From JAWVFM01 sp038237625 (GTDB lineage: Bacteria; Actinomycetota; Thermoleophilia; Solirubrobacterales; 70-9), in contig JBBRYM010000001.1 in NCBI GenBank assembly GCA_038237625.1, forward strand, positions 62,001-126,000: a stretch of 64,000 nt of DNA. Reading direction: 5' to 3'. Each line of letters starts with the position of its first letter. Position 1 is the stretch's first letter. Positions 26,568 to 34,548 of this stretch are shown here, one piece after another. The position numbers and the translations under genes are program-made. Below the pieces are notes generated by a model. The model was not told the DNA's origin. It searched no databases and saw only the letters and a program-made list of their open reading frames with translations.

Positions 26568-27485
26568 ATGGCCGTCATGAAGACGCCTCCACAGCAGGAC
26601 TCGCTGATCGAACTAAAGGTCGGCGGGGGACGCGATCCTCTAGCAGGCAGGCTCGGGATCACCGTCCCGCACGAATGGTGGCCGTCGGCGGCCCTTCTCA
26701 AGTCGTATGAGGCCGCTGGGTTCGATTGGGTCCAAGTGGACGCGCCGCCGAAATCGGTGCTTGCCGACCATCATCACCGCGGCCTTCACGCCAACGCGCT
26801 CGCCGAGGCCCTCGCGGCTACCGAGCTGCGTTGCGTGATCCACGCACCGACGGGTCTTTGGCTCGGAGCCGAGACGGGCATCGCGGCATTCGCCGGCCTT
26901 CTCGAGTACGCGGGGCTGGCCGGGGCCGAGCTGGTCGTCTACCACGCCCTCGCCCTCGCCGACGAGCCCGGCGCCGAATTCGAGCTCCGGCACGAGGCGT
27001 CAGTTCTCGGCCGGCTGGCGCTGCGGGCGGAGCAGCTCGGCGTCAGGATCGCTCTGGAGAACCTGGCGCCTCTATACCCCGGTCCCGAGACGATCTCGGC
27101 GAATCCGATCAGCCTGCGGGGTGCCGTGCTTCGCGCCTCTTCGGATGCCGTCGGCATCTGCCTCGACCTGGGGCATGCCCACATCATCGCCGAGCGCCGC
27201 CACACGTCGCTCGCCAAGCTCATCGAGCCGGTCCTCGACCTCGCCATCCTCTTCCACGCCCACGACAACTACGGCGCGCGTACCGGGAGATCGCACGCCG
27301 CGGGCGTGGACCCGCTTCGCCTCGACCTGCACCTGCCGCCCGGCCGCGGCACCCTGCCGTGGGGCAGAGTGCAGGACTCGATCAGGGGCCATGAGGCCCC
27401 AATCGTCGTCGAAGCACACCCGCCCTTCCGGCCAAGGCCCACCGAGCTGCGGCGCACGGCAGCACAAGTCATCGCCGGCGCCTGA
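26568..27485 (+). CDS. Xylose-isomerase-like TIM-barrel protein (sugar phosphate isomerase/epimerase family)
   Basis: The 305-residue protein has the AP-endonuclease-2/xylose isomerase TIM-barrel pattern: IALENLAPLYPG (a strand ending with a likely metal-binding Glu), GICLDLGHAHI (Asp/His metal ligands), LFHAHDNYGAR (His/Asp) and PIVVEAHPPF (Glu). It probably binds one or two divalent metals and acts on a sugar or related compound; the reaction is unknown. Two close ATGs (26568, 26577) are possible; the first fits the -10 box for a leaderless mRNA. A PHO-box-like repeat lies directly upstream, so it may be induced by phosphate starvation. Confidence 0.75.
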   Translation: MAVMKTPPQQDSLIELKVGGGRDPLAGRLGITVPHEWWPSAALLKSYEAAGFDWVQVDAPPKSVLADHHHRGLHANALAEALAATELRCVIHAPTGLWLGAETGIAAFAGLLEYAGLAGAELVVYHALALADEPGAEFELRHEASVLGRLALRAEQLGVRIALENLAPLYPGPETISANPISLRGAVLRASSDAVGICLDLGHAHIIAERRHTSLAKLIEPVLDLAILFHAHDNYGARTGRSHAAGVDPLRLDLHLPPGRGTLPWGRVQDSIRGHEAPIVVEAHPPFRPRPTELRRTAAQVIAGA

Positions 27486-27490
27486 GCGAC

Positions 27491-27514
27491 GTAAAGGGGT
27501 CAGACCCCCTTTAC
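27491..27514. terminator. Bidirectional terminator between convergent genes
   Basis: GTAAAGGGG and CCCCCTTTAC form a stem of about 9 bp around TCAGA, with A- and T-rich ends in both directions. It sits in the 51-base gap between the TIM-barrel gene and phoU. Its core GGGGTCAGACCCC recurs at 47180-47192. Confidence 0.65.
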
Positions 27515-27536
27515 GGCTTGCTAACGGTGCGGGGGC

Positions 27537-28244
27537 TCAGCCCGGAATGTCGTTGACGTCTTCGCCCGGGTGCGAGGCGTCCTCGAACTCGCGGAAGAGC
27601 CCGGTGACGATGAACGCCACCTGCTCGCCGATGTCAACGGCGTTGTCACCGATGCGCTCGATCGCGCGGGAGACCAGCATCATCGTCATCGCCCACTCGC
27701 GCATATCGGGATCGTCGCCGACTTCGAGGGCAATTCGGAAGCACTCCTTGTTGAGGTTGTCGACGATGTCGTCCTGGCGCACGAGGTCGCGGGCCGCTTC
27801 GACGTCGCGATCGTGAAACGCCTTGCGAGCCTGGGTGATGAGCGAGCGCACCTGCTCGCCCATGGTCGTCAGGTTGTCGACCATCCGCTGGTCCTTCGGC
27901 GGGTCGTTGCCCGCCAGCGGAATCATCTTGGCGATGTTCACGCACTGATCACCCATGCGCTCGATGTTCTTCATGATGTGAAGGAGGGCGGCGATGAGGC
28001 GCAGGTCGGTGGCCACGGGGGCCTGGGTCGCCAGCAGCGTGAGGATCGCCTGATGGACCTCCAGGTAGCGGCCGTCGATCACGTCGTCGTTGGCGACCAC
28101 GATCTGGGCAAGCTCGATGTCCGAGCTCTGAATCGACTCGACGACCCGGTCGAGCGCGGTGATGACGAGGTTCAGGCCATCGAGCCCGCGCTCCTCGAGG
28201 TTTGCGAGGGTGTCGCGGAATTCAACCCGCGTCTGCCCCTCCAT
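27537..28244 (-). CDS. phoU: Phosphate transport system regulatory protein PhoU
   Basis: The 235-residue all-helical protein has two repeated PhoU domains; the metal-cluster E/D-rich motifs appear as MKNIERMGDQCVNIA (first) and SRAIERIGDNAVDIGEQV (second). PhoU links the Pst transporter to the histidine kinase/response regulator of the Pho regulon. It is the last gene of pstSCAB-phoU, its ATG overlapping the pstB stop by one base. No PhoR-type sensor kinase gene is seen in the window. Confidence 0.95.
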   Translation of the reverse strand: MEGQTRVEFRDTLANLEERGLDGLNLVITALDRVVESIQSSDIELAQIVVANDDVIDGRYLEVHQAILTLLATQAPVATDLRLIAALLHIMKNIERMGDQCVNIAKMIPLAGNDPPKDQRMVDNLTTMGEQVRSLITQARKAFHDRDVEAARDLVRQDDIVDNLNKECFRIALEVGDDPDMREWAMTMMLVSRAIERIGDNAVDIGEQVAFIVTGLFREFEDASHPGEDVNDIPG

Positions 28245-29143
28245 CAGCCGAACTTCCCGCTCACGTACTGCTCCGTCCGTTCGTCGTCGGGGTTGGTAAA
28301 GATCTTGTCGGTCGACGCAACTTCCACCAGGTCGCCGTTCAGCATGAAGGCCGTAGTGTCCGCGACGCGGGCGGCCTGTTGCATGTTGTGGGTCACGATG
28401 GCGATCGTCACGCGCTCCTTGAGTTGGCTGATCAGCTCCTCGATGCGCAGGGTTGCGATCGGATCAAGAGACGAGCACGGCTCGTCCATCAGCAGCACCT
28501 CGGGGTCGACGGCGAGCGCCCTGGCGATGCAGAGGCGCTGTTGCTGGCCGCCGGAGAGGCCCATGCCCGGCGAGTCGAGACGGTCGCTGACCTCGTCCCA
28601 GAGCCCGGCGCCCTTGAGGGCGTCCTCGACCTTCGCCTCGATGGTCTTGCGCGGCGCTCCGGTGAGCTTGAGGCCGGCGGCGACGTTGTCGTAGACCGAC
28701 ATCGTCGGAAACGGGTTGGGCTTCTGGAAGACCATGCCGACGGCGCGCCGAACGGCGACAACGTCAACTCTCGGACCCTTGAGGTCGATGCCGTCGAGCA
28801 GGATCTGGCCCTCCGAGCGCGCGCCGGGGATCTCCTCGTGCATGCGGTTGACACAGCGCACCATCGTCGACTTGCCGCAGCCCGAGGGCCCGATGATGGC
28901 CGTGACGCGGTTCGGCTCAAACGTGACGTCAATGCCGCGAACCGCATGATTCGAGCCGTAGAAGGCGCTGAGGTCCTTCAGCTCGACCCGCCCGACTTCG
29001 TTGCCGGCGGGGCCTGGGGTGGAAGCCGGAGCGGCGGTCGCAGCCGGCGGGCGAAAGCCCCTGGCATCGGGCGGTGAGGTTCCCCCGCGCTCTGCGTTTT
29101 CAGGATCGATGGTCACGTCAAGCTCGTCTGTCTTCGGGTTCAT
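28244..29143 (-). CDS. pstB: Phosphate ABC transporter ATP-binding protein
   Basis: The 299-residue cytoplasmic ATPase has Walker A GPSGCGKST at residues 85-93, the signature LSGGQQQRLCIARAL, and Walker B with LLMDEPCSSLDP. It energises PstAC import of phosphate. The first 50 or so residues are a Pro/Ala-rich extension not present in standard PstB (about 255 aa); a shorter start inside it is possible, but no better ribosome site was found. It lies 53 bases downstream of pstA and is coupled to phoU. Confidence 0.95.
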   Translation of the reverse strand: MNPKTDELDVTIDPENAERGGTSPPDARGFRPPAATAAPASTPGPAGNEVGRVELKDLSAFYGSNHAVRGIDVTFEPNRVTAIIGPSGCGKSTMVRCVNRMHEEIPGARSEGQILLDGIDLKGPRVDVVAVRRAVGMVFQKPNPFPTMSVYDNVAAGLKLTGAPRKTIEAKVEDALKGAGLWDEVSDRLDSPGMGLSGGQQQRLCIARALAVDPEVLLMDEPCSSLDPIATLRIEELISQLKERVTIAIVTHNMQQAARVADTTAFMLNGDLVEVASTDKIFTNPDDERTEQYVSGKFG

Positions 29144-29196
29144 TCTTACCGGCTTTCTTCAGAGTCGTTGCTCGTGGTTGGAAATCCCGCATGCGA

Positions 29197-30096
29197 TCAG
29201 CGGGTGCCCTCGAGGCGCTTCTTGACGCGGGCCGAGAAGACCCGCGCGATCGAGCTCAGGAGGAGCACGAACAGGATCAGGATCAGCGCCGCCGCCCAGG
29301 CCTGCGTGTGCTTTGAGGGATCGGGCGATTCCGAGTACTGGAAGATGACGATTGGGATATTGGCCATTGCCTGAGAGGGGTCGGTGACCGTCGTGGTGGG
29401 GAAGATCGAGCACGCGAGCAGCAACGGAGCGGTCTCCCCCGCGGCCCTCGCCACGGCGACCAGCGACGCTGTGAGGATGCCGCCGAAGGCCGTCGGGACG
29501 ATCACCGAGACGATGGTGCGCCAGCGGCTGACGCCGAGGGCGAGGCCGGCCTCCTTCACGCTCGAAGGCACCAGCGCAAGTACCTCCTGCGTCGAGCGGG
29601 CAACGAGCGGAAGCATCACGATCGCGAGCCCCACCGCGCCGGCGAAGCCGCTCTGGTGGCCCTGCGGCTTCACGATCAGGACAACCACGAACAGGCCGGT
29701 GATGATCGTCGGAACGCCGTTCAGGATGTCGAGGACGTAGCGGATCGCAGAGGCCGACCTGCTCTTCGCGAACTCAGAGGTGTAGAGAGCAACGAGGACC
29801 CCGATCGGGATCGCCATCGCCGCCGCCAGCAGGACGATGATTCCCGTCCCGACGAGCGCGTTTCCGATTCCTCCGCCGGGACCGAACGCCACCTGTCCCT
29901 GAGTCAGGAAGTCCAGGTTGAGGGCTCCCACTCCCTTCACGAAAACGCTCGCAACGACGATGAAAAGCGCCGCGACCGCCACGACCGCGCTGACCCACGC
30001 CACGACTTCCAAGGCGCGGTTGACGCGCCGGCGGCGCTTCAGGTTCGGTGGCCCCTGAAGCAGCGGGTGGTTGGCCGGCGTCGATGCGGCTTCCAT
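29197..30096 (-). CDS. pstA: Phosphate ABC transporter permease PstA
   Basis: The 299-residue inner-membrane permease has about six helices, with the EAA-type loop in VKEAGLALGVSRWRTIVSV near residue 190. It pairs with PstC to form the phosphate channel. Its start overlaps the pstC stop by one base. The NGVPTIITGLFV segment in the middle is typical of PstA. Confidence 0.94.
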   Translation of the reverse strand: MEAASTPANHPLLQGPPNLKRRRRVNRALEVVAWVSAVVAVAALFIVVASVFVKGVGALNLDFLTQGQVAFGPGGGIGNALVGTGIIVLLAAAMAIPIGVLVALYTSEFAKSRSASAIRYVLDILNGVPTIITGLFVVVLIVKPQGHQSGFAGAVGLAIVMLPLVARSTQEVLALVPSSVKEAGLALGVSRWRTIVSVIVPTAFGGILTASLVAVARAAGETAPLLLACSIFPTTTVTDPSQAMANIPIVIFQYSESPDPSKHTQAWAAALILILFVLLLSSIARVFSARVKKRLEGTR

Positions 30097-31094
30097 CAGC
30101 TGCCCTTCAGGGTCATCCGGCGGATGATCAGCCGCGCGACCGCGTTGAAGATGACGGAAAGGGCCAGCAGGATCACGCCGAGGTAGAAGACGGATGCGAG
30201 GTTGAGGGCGGTGGGCGCGCCGGTGGCGTTGCTGGCGATCCGGCTCGCAAGAGTGTCGGCCGGAACGAAGAGGTTGGCGTGGATGCCGAGCGCGCCGCCG
30301 ATGACCTGAGTGACCGCGATCGCCTCCCCGATCGCCCGGCCCAGTCCCAGGATCACAGCCGCCACGATCCCTGGCCGCGAGTAGGGGAGCACCGTCGTCT
30401 TGATCATCTCCCAGCGCGTCGCACCCAGTGCGAGGGCGCCCTCCTTCGATTCCTTCGGGACCGTTAGGAAGATCTCGCGCGTGAGGCTGGAGACGATCGG
30501 CACGGTCATGATCGTGAGGATCAGCATTGCCGGGAGCAGGCCGACAGGCGACTGATCCCCGCCGAAGAGCGGGATCCAGCCGAGCACGGAGTGGAGGCCT
30601 GGCTCCACGTGATCACGAAGAAATGGGCCCAGGACGAGGATGCCCCAGAGACCGAGGACCACGCTCGGGATCGCCGCGAGCAGCTCAACGAGCGTCCCGA
30701 TGGGCGTCCGCGCCCTGCGCGGCGCGAGCTCGGTCAAAAACAGCGCGATGGCGATCGACAGCGGAGTCGCGATCAGCAGGGCGCCGAATGAGCTCACCGC
30801 CGTGCCGTAGATGAAGGACGCCGCCCCGTATACCTCGTGGGGGGGGACCGGATCCCAGTTGTTGGTGGTGATGAACCCGAGCCCGAAGTGCGAGATCGAC
30901 GCCGAGGCGCCATGCACGACCTCGTAGCCGATGCCACCGAGCACAACCGCGCTGAGCAGCGCCGCGGCCAGGGTGATGACATAGAGAGAGCGGTCGCCGA
31001 TCCGATCGAGGCGGCCACGCTGCCGACGACCCAGGGCCCCGCTTCCGGGCGGCGCCACCCCTGTCATGCCAACCGATGCTGCGGTCCCCTCCAT
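30096..31094 (-). CDS. pstC: Phosphate ABC transporter permease PstC
   Basis: This 332-residue permease has an N-terminal helix at about residues 34-56, further helices, LLAAIPSVVLGLWGI and the EAA loop KEGALALGATRWEMIKT. It is partner of PstA. It is separated from pstS by 85 bases containing a strong stem-loop (31124-31157), so lower expression than pstS is expected. Confidence 0.94.
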   Translation of the reverse strand: MEGTAASVGMTGVAPPGSGALGRRQRGRLDRIGDRSLYVITLAAALLSAVVLGGIGYEVVHGASASISHFGLGFITTNNWDPVPPHEVYGAASFIYGTAVSSFGALLIATPLSIAIALFLTELAPRRARTPIGTLVELLAAIPSVVLGLWGILVLGPFLRDHVEPGLHSVLGWIPLFGGDQSPVGLLPAMLILTIMTVPIVSSLTREIFLTVPKESKEGALALGATRWEMIKTTVLPYSRPGIVAAVILGLGRAIGEAIAVTQVIGGALGIHANLFVPADTLASRIASNATGAPTALNLASVFYLGVILLALSVIFNAVARLIIRRMTLKGS

Positions 31095-31123
31095 GGCTCT
31101 CCGATCAGTCAGAGAAACAGACG

Positions 31124-31157
31124 GGGCACCCGAGACCTGGCGTGGTCTCGGGTGCCC
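31124..31157 (-). terminator. Attenuator/terminator stem-loop between pstS and pstC
   Basis: GGGCACCCGAGACC and GGTCTCGGGTGCCC form a perfect 14-bp stem with a 6-base loop. On the minus strand it is followed by CGTCTGTTTCTCT, a T-rich tail. It lies 22 bases after the pstS stop and probably stops most transcripts, leaving a low level of read-through into pstCAB-phoU. Confidence 0.75.
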
Positions 31158-31179
31158 GCGTGCGTCATCCGTCTATGCC

Positions 31180-32247
31180 TCAGCTTCCGATCTTCGCGAT
31201 CGTTGACTTGTCGGCGGCCAGCACCGGGGCCGGCAGCGGAGCGAAGAGGAGGTCAGGGCCGAACGTCTGCCCCCCCTTCGGATCGATCGCGTAGGTGAGG
31301 AACTTCTTGAGCGCATCCGCCTTCGGCGAGCTCTGCGGGACGATCGCGTAGGTGAACGTCGAGAGCGGGTACGCATCCTTTGCGGATGCCGGCGGAGCCG
31401 TGATCGAGATCGCGTTGTCCGACGGGACCGACTTGACCGTGTCCGCGGCAGCGGAAATGGCCTTGACAGTCGGCTCCTCGTAGTTGCGGGCCTCGTTCTG
31501 GAGTGCGGCTTCGGTGAGCGAGTTGGTCGACACGTACGCCGCGCCGAGGTAGGCGATGGCGCCGTCGGTCTGTCCGAGGGCGGCCGCCACTCCGTCGTTG
31601 TGCTCGGCGCCGGTGCCGACCGGGAACTTCACCAGCGTGCTGGTCCCAATCTGGGACTTCCAGTCCGGGCTGATCTTCGACAGCAGGTCGGTGAGGGCGT
31701 ACGTATCGCCCGAGCCGTCGCTTCGGTAGATCGGCGTGATCTTCGTCGGGGGCAGGTCGACCCCGGAGTTGAGCTTTGTGATCGCTGGGTCATCCCACGT
31801 CGTGATGTTGCCGAGGTAGATGTCGGCGACGATCTGCGGCGTCAGCTGGAGGCCGTTGTCGACGCCACTGACGTTGTAGGCGATGGCCGTCGCCGACAGC
31901 GCCCATGGAACCTGGAGGCAGTTGTCGCAGGCACTCGCCTGGTCGGCAGACAGCGGCGCGTCGGAGGCACCGAAGTCGACCGTGCGATTCGTGATGGCGT
32001 CGATGCCGCCGCCCGAGCCGATGCCGCCGTAGGTGACGGTGACCGGCGGATCCGTCTTGCCCGCGTAGTCGGGCACCCACTTGGAAACAAGCGGAAGCAC
32101 GAGGCTCGAGCCGGCGCCGACGAGGGTGGTCGACGAGCTCGCGCCACCGGTGCTGCTGGTGCTGCTTGACGACGAGCCGCACGCGGCGACCGTGAGGGCC
32201 AGGGCGCCGGCCACGCAGGCCGCCGCAAAAAGACGATGCTTCTTCAC
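31180..32247 (-). CDS. pstS: Phosphate-binding lipoprotein PstS
   Basis: This 355-residue exported lipoprotein binds phosphate outside the membrane. Signal peptide residues 1-22 end in a lipobox VAAC, then a Ser/Thr-rich linker. Phosphate contacts typical of PstS are seen in GAGSSLVLPL, VDFGASDAPL and IYRSDGSGDTYAL. The GTG start is preceded by GGAGA. A double PHO-box-like repeat lies about 110 bases upstream and the gene ends with an attenuator, both expected for a phosphate-starvation gene. Confidence 0.95.
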   Translation of the reverse strand: MKKHRLFAAACVAGALALTVAACGSSSSSTSSTGGASSSTTLVGAGSSLVLPLVSKWVPDYAGKTDPPVTVTYGGIGSGGGIDAITNRTVDFGASDAPLSADQASACDNCLQVPWALSATAIAYNVSGVDNGLQLTPQIVADIYLGNITTWDDPAITKLNSGVDLPPTKITPIYRSDGSGDTYALTDLLSKISPDWKSQIGTSTLVKFPVGTGAEHNDGVAAALGQTDGAIAYLGAAYVSTNSLTEAALQNEARNYEEPTVKAISAAADTVKSVPSDNAISITAPPASAKDAYPLSTFTYAIVPQSSPKADALKKFLTYAIDPKGGQTFGPDLLFAPLPAPVLAADKSTIAKIGS

Positions 32248-32355
32248 GAAGTCTCCTTCAGATCGATTCCAGGCTTATGCCTCGCCGGCCAGAGCGGTGC
32301 CGGCTGAGGGCAGGCTCCCAGTCAGCATGTGACGATTTGTTATCGAGGCGTAGCC

Positions 32356-32377
32356 GACTTGTGAACAGGTTGTGAAC
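32356..32377 (-). promoter_or_regulatory. PHO-box-like repeat upstream of pstS
   Basis: On the minus strand two units GTTCACAACCT and GTTCACAAGTC follow each other with an 11-base period. The distance and orientation suit activation of pstS; a GATAACAAAT stretch further downstream may hold the -10 box. Confidence 0.7.
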
Positions 32378-32404
32378 AAGCCGGTGCGACCGAGTTGCAA
32401 CGCG

Positions 32405-32420
32405 ACGTTTACCGAAACGT
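32405..32420. promoter_or_regulatory. Palindrome ACGTTTACCGAAACGT, candidate operator
   Basis: Perfect 6-bp inverted arms (ACGTTT/AAACGT) around ACCG lie 41 bases before the chosen start of the orphan winged-helix gene and 28 bases from the PHO-box-like repeat. The binding protein is unknown; the adjacent winged-helix protein is a natural candidate. Confidence 0.4.
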
Positions 32421-32460
32421 AACGCCGTGCCTGCCGCGCGCTGGAAACCTCGTAGACCGC

Positions 32461-32934
32461 GTGAGGCATCAACGTGGACTGGGCGCCAACGAGCCATTGC
32501 CGGAATACTCCGACGGCCGTCTTCGCGTGCGCCCCGCTGACTACATCGCCACCGCCGACGGGGCGATTTTGCGCCTGAAGCTGCGTGAGCTGGGCCTCCT
32601 GGCCGCGCTGGCGAACGCCCGCGACAGGGTGATCACTCGCGACGAGCTATTAGTGCGCGTATGGGAGGACGAGGAGAGCGTTACGCCCAGAGCGGTGGAT
32701 GCCGCGATCGCCCGGCTGCGCTCGACGCTCGCCGCGGCACTGCCCGAGATCCGCTACATCCACACCCATTCACGCGTGGGGTACCGGTTCTGCCCTGAGG
32801 CGCTGGACCCTCAGGACGTGGATGAGGCCGCGACGTTCGCCGCCTCGGGCGTGGCGGTGGTCGACGCGACATCCGCCTCGGACGGCTCCGTCGCTTCGGC
32901 CTCGTCCGGGCCGGGATCCGCTTCGAAGCGGTAG
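32461..32934 (+). CDS. Orphan OmpR/PhoB-type winged-helix DNA-binding protein (no receiver domain)
   Basis: This protein of about 157 residues consists of a winged-helix Trans_reg_C domain: LKLRELGLLAALANARDRV, then ELLVRVWEDEESVTPRAVDAAIARLR and the wing HTHSRVGYRF. There is no receiver domain, so it would be a DNA-binding protein without phosphorylation control. The C-terminal 45 residues are Ala/Ser-rich and low in complexity, and lie antisense to the end of the response-regulator gene (124-bp overlap). The GTG at 32461 is used; TTG at 32395 would add 22 residues. It is divergent from pstS and shares the PHO-box region. Confidence 0.7.
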   Translation: MRHQRGLGANEPLPEYSDGRLRVRPADYIATADGAILRLKLRELGLLAALANARDRVITRDELLVRVWEDEESVTPRAVDAAIARLRSTLAAALPEIRYIHTHSRVGYRFCPEALDPQDVDEAATFAASGVAVVDATSASDGSVASASSGPGSASKR

Positions 32935-33617
32935 CCGACGCCGAAGTGGGTGTGGATGTACTCCCAGCTGGGGGAATGCTGGCGCAGCTTGGAGCGGAGC
33001 TTGCGCACGAAGACATCGACCGAACGGTCGCCGTGAGCCATGGCGTATCCCCAAACGCGCTGGTAGATGTCGTCGCGCTCGAGGACCCTTCCGCCGGCAT
33101 TCGCGAGGACTGAAAGGAGCTCGTACTCGCGGCGGGTCAGCCCAACGGCCTGGCCCGCGGCAAAGGCCTCGAACTGATCCGGGCGGATCTCCAGATCGCC
33201 CGCAACCAGCGGCCCGACGTCGGTGCGTTGCTCGCCGCGGCGGCGGCGGCGCACGACGGACTCCAGGCGCGCGATGACTTCCTCGGGATGAGCCGGTTTC
33301 GAGACCCAGTCGTCGGCCCCCAGACGCAGCCCGCGGACCCTCTGTGCGACCGTCGCATCCTGCGTGATCACGACGAGGCCGAGATCGGGGAGCATCCCTG
33401 CGGCGCGCTCCAGGAATTCCCAGCCGATCGGCTCGACGACGCGCAGGTCGATCAACAGGGCGCTCAGCTTCATCGCCACGAGCTCGTCTGCCGGCACGGG
33501 GCCGGAGAACACCCGGTACTCCCAGCCGGCCGCATCGAGACGGCGAGTGAGCACCTTCAGGAAGCCCGAGTCCGTGTCGATGACGGCGAGCCGCGGTTTC
33601 GCTGGCGAGACAGTCAT
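32811..33617 (-). CDS. Response regulator, OmpR/PhoB family
   Basis: The 268-residue regulator has a receiver at 8-120 with acidic pocket D14/D16, phospho-acceptor D57 (LLIDLR), T85 and K107 (WVSKP), and a winged-helix domain at about 145-235 with LTRREYELLSVLANAGGRV and HTHFGVGYRF. The last 33 residues are a Glu/Ala/Ser-rich tail running antisense into the orphan winged-helix gene. Position beside pstS suggests a PhoP/PhoB role controlling the phosphate genes. No histidine kinase gene is seen next to it, so its partner must be elsewhere. Confidence 0.85.
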   Translation of the reverse strand: MTVSPAKPRLAVIDTDSGFLKVLTRRLDAAGWEYRVFSGPVPADELVAMKLSALLIDLRVVEPIGWEFLERAAGMLPDLGLVVITQDATVAQRVRGLRLGADDWVSKPAHPEEVIARLESVVRRRRRGEQRTDVGPLVAGDLEIRPDQFEAFAAGQAVGLTRREYELLSVLANAGGRVLERDDIYQRVWGYAMAHGDRSVDVFVRKLRSKLRQHSPSWEYIHTHFGVGYRFEADPGPDEAEATEPSEADVASTTATPEAANVAASSTS

Positions 33618-33685
33618 TGGAAGGCGGACCCTCCCGGGCGCCGCTGCGACGATGGTAGCGATGCAGGCCCCCGTGGAAACGACGT

Positions 33686-33707
33686 GTTCACAGGGTTTTC
33701 ACAGGCT
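33686..33707 (+). promoter_or_regulatory. PHO-box-like repeat upstream of the response regulator
   Basis: GTTCACAGGGT and TTTCACAGGCT form two 11-base units in plus orientation, 69 bases upstream of the leftward regulator gene. It may serve autoregulation or a rightward transcript in the 262-base gene-free gap. Confidence 0.5.
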
Positions 33708-33828
33708 GGTGCGCGTGGGCTTGGAAAACCACGCGATTTGCGGCGATTCATGTCCTCTTCTCGGGATCTTCACCCGGTGCTGAGAATCCCCCCGCAAAAT
33801 CGATCGGGCGAGACCCTCTCTCTCGTGC

Positions 33829-33869
33829 GCGCGCGGTTCCACCCTGCCACGGGCCGCGCGCTTTCTTTT
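33829..33869 (+). terminator. Intrinsic terminator-like hairpin with T tail, no plus-strand gene in front
   Basis: GCGCGCGG and CCGCGCGC form an 8-bp stem with a 17-base loop followed directly by TTTCTTTT on the plus strand. No plus-strand protein gene precedes it, which raises the possibility of a small RNA starting near the PHO-box-like repeat at 33686. Confidence 0.45.
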
Positions 33870-33879
33870 GGGGCTCCCG

Positions 33880-34548
33880 TCAGCCCGATTCGCGGACGAG
33901 CTGGTAGGCGGCCGCCCCGAGTGCCGCGCCGACAACCGGCCCGACGACGTAGATCCACAGCCCGCTCCACTGCCCGGCCACCACGGCCGGGCCAAGGGAC
34001 CGTGCGGGGTTCATGGAGGCGCCGGTGAGCGGCCCGCCGAAGAGCGCGTCGAGTCCGATCGTCCCCCCGATCGCGATCGCCGCGCCGGCGCCCACCGCGC
34101 GGGTGTCAGTGGCCACGGCCATGATCACGAACATGAGCAGCGCGCTCATCACGAGCTCATAGACGAGGGCGCTGCCGTCGCCGATGCTCGGCACGGTTGC
34201 GCCAAGGTCGGCGGGATGGCTGGTCCAGATCGCACCGAGGCAGAGCGCCGCCAGGAGCGCCCCCGTCACCTGGGCGGCGATGTACGCACCCGCCTCACGC
34301 GGCGGCAGATGCCGTGTGAGCGCGAACGCGATCGTCACGGCCGGATTGATGTGGGCGCCGGAGAGATGCCCCGTCGCGTACACCATCGCCATGATCACGA
34401 GGCCGAACACGAGCGCCACGCCGACCGCTCCGAGGGCACCACCGCGCTGGTCGTTCGTGATGATCGCCCCGCAACCGGCGAACACCAGCGCGAAGGCCGC
34501 CAGCGCCTCGGCGCCGGCCCTGCGAGCAACGCTCGGCCGTCCGCTCAC
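33880..34548 (-). CDS. Aquaglyceroporin-type MIP channel (AqpS-like)
   Basis: The 222-residue MIP-family channel has about six membrane helices and the two pore motifs GAHINPAVT and GASMNPARS. The GTG at 34548 overlaps the arsC stop as GTGA, so the two are translationally coupled; the longer open frame upstream is arsC in another frame. In arsR-aqpS-arsC loci (described in Sinorhizobium) the channel lets arsenite made by ArsC flow out of the cell, replacing an ArsB or Acr3 pump. No such pump is present here, which supports that role by inference. Confidence 0.85.
   Translation of the reverse strand: MSGRPSVARRAGAEALAAFALVFAGCGAIITNDQRGGALGAVGVALVFGLVIMAMVYATGHLSGAHINPAVTIAFALTRHLPPREAGAYIAAQVTGALLAALCLGAIWTSHPADLGATVPSIGDGSALVYELVMSALLMFVIMAVATDTRAVGAGAAIAIGGTIGLDALFGGPLTGASMNPARSLGPAVVAGQWSGLWIYVVGPVVGAALGAAAYQLVRESG

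Noticed and set aside
33746..33778. Further 11-base units (ATTCAT, CTTCTC, CTTCAC) as another PHO box
   Set aside because: Spacing fits but the units are too degenerate to tell from chance in this sequence.
33661..33783. 40-codon plus-strand frame in the gap beside the response regulator
   Set aside because: No ribosome site or recognisable motif; the stretch is better explained by regulatory sequence.
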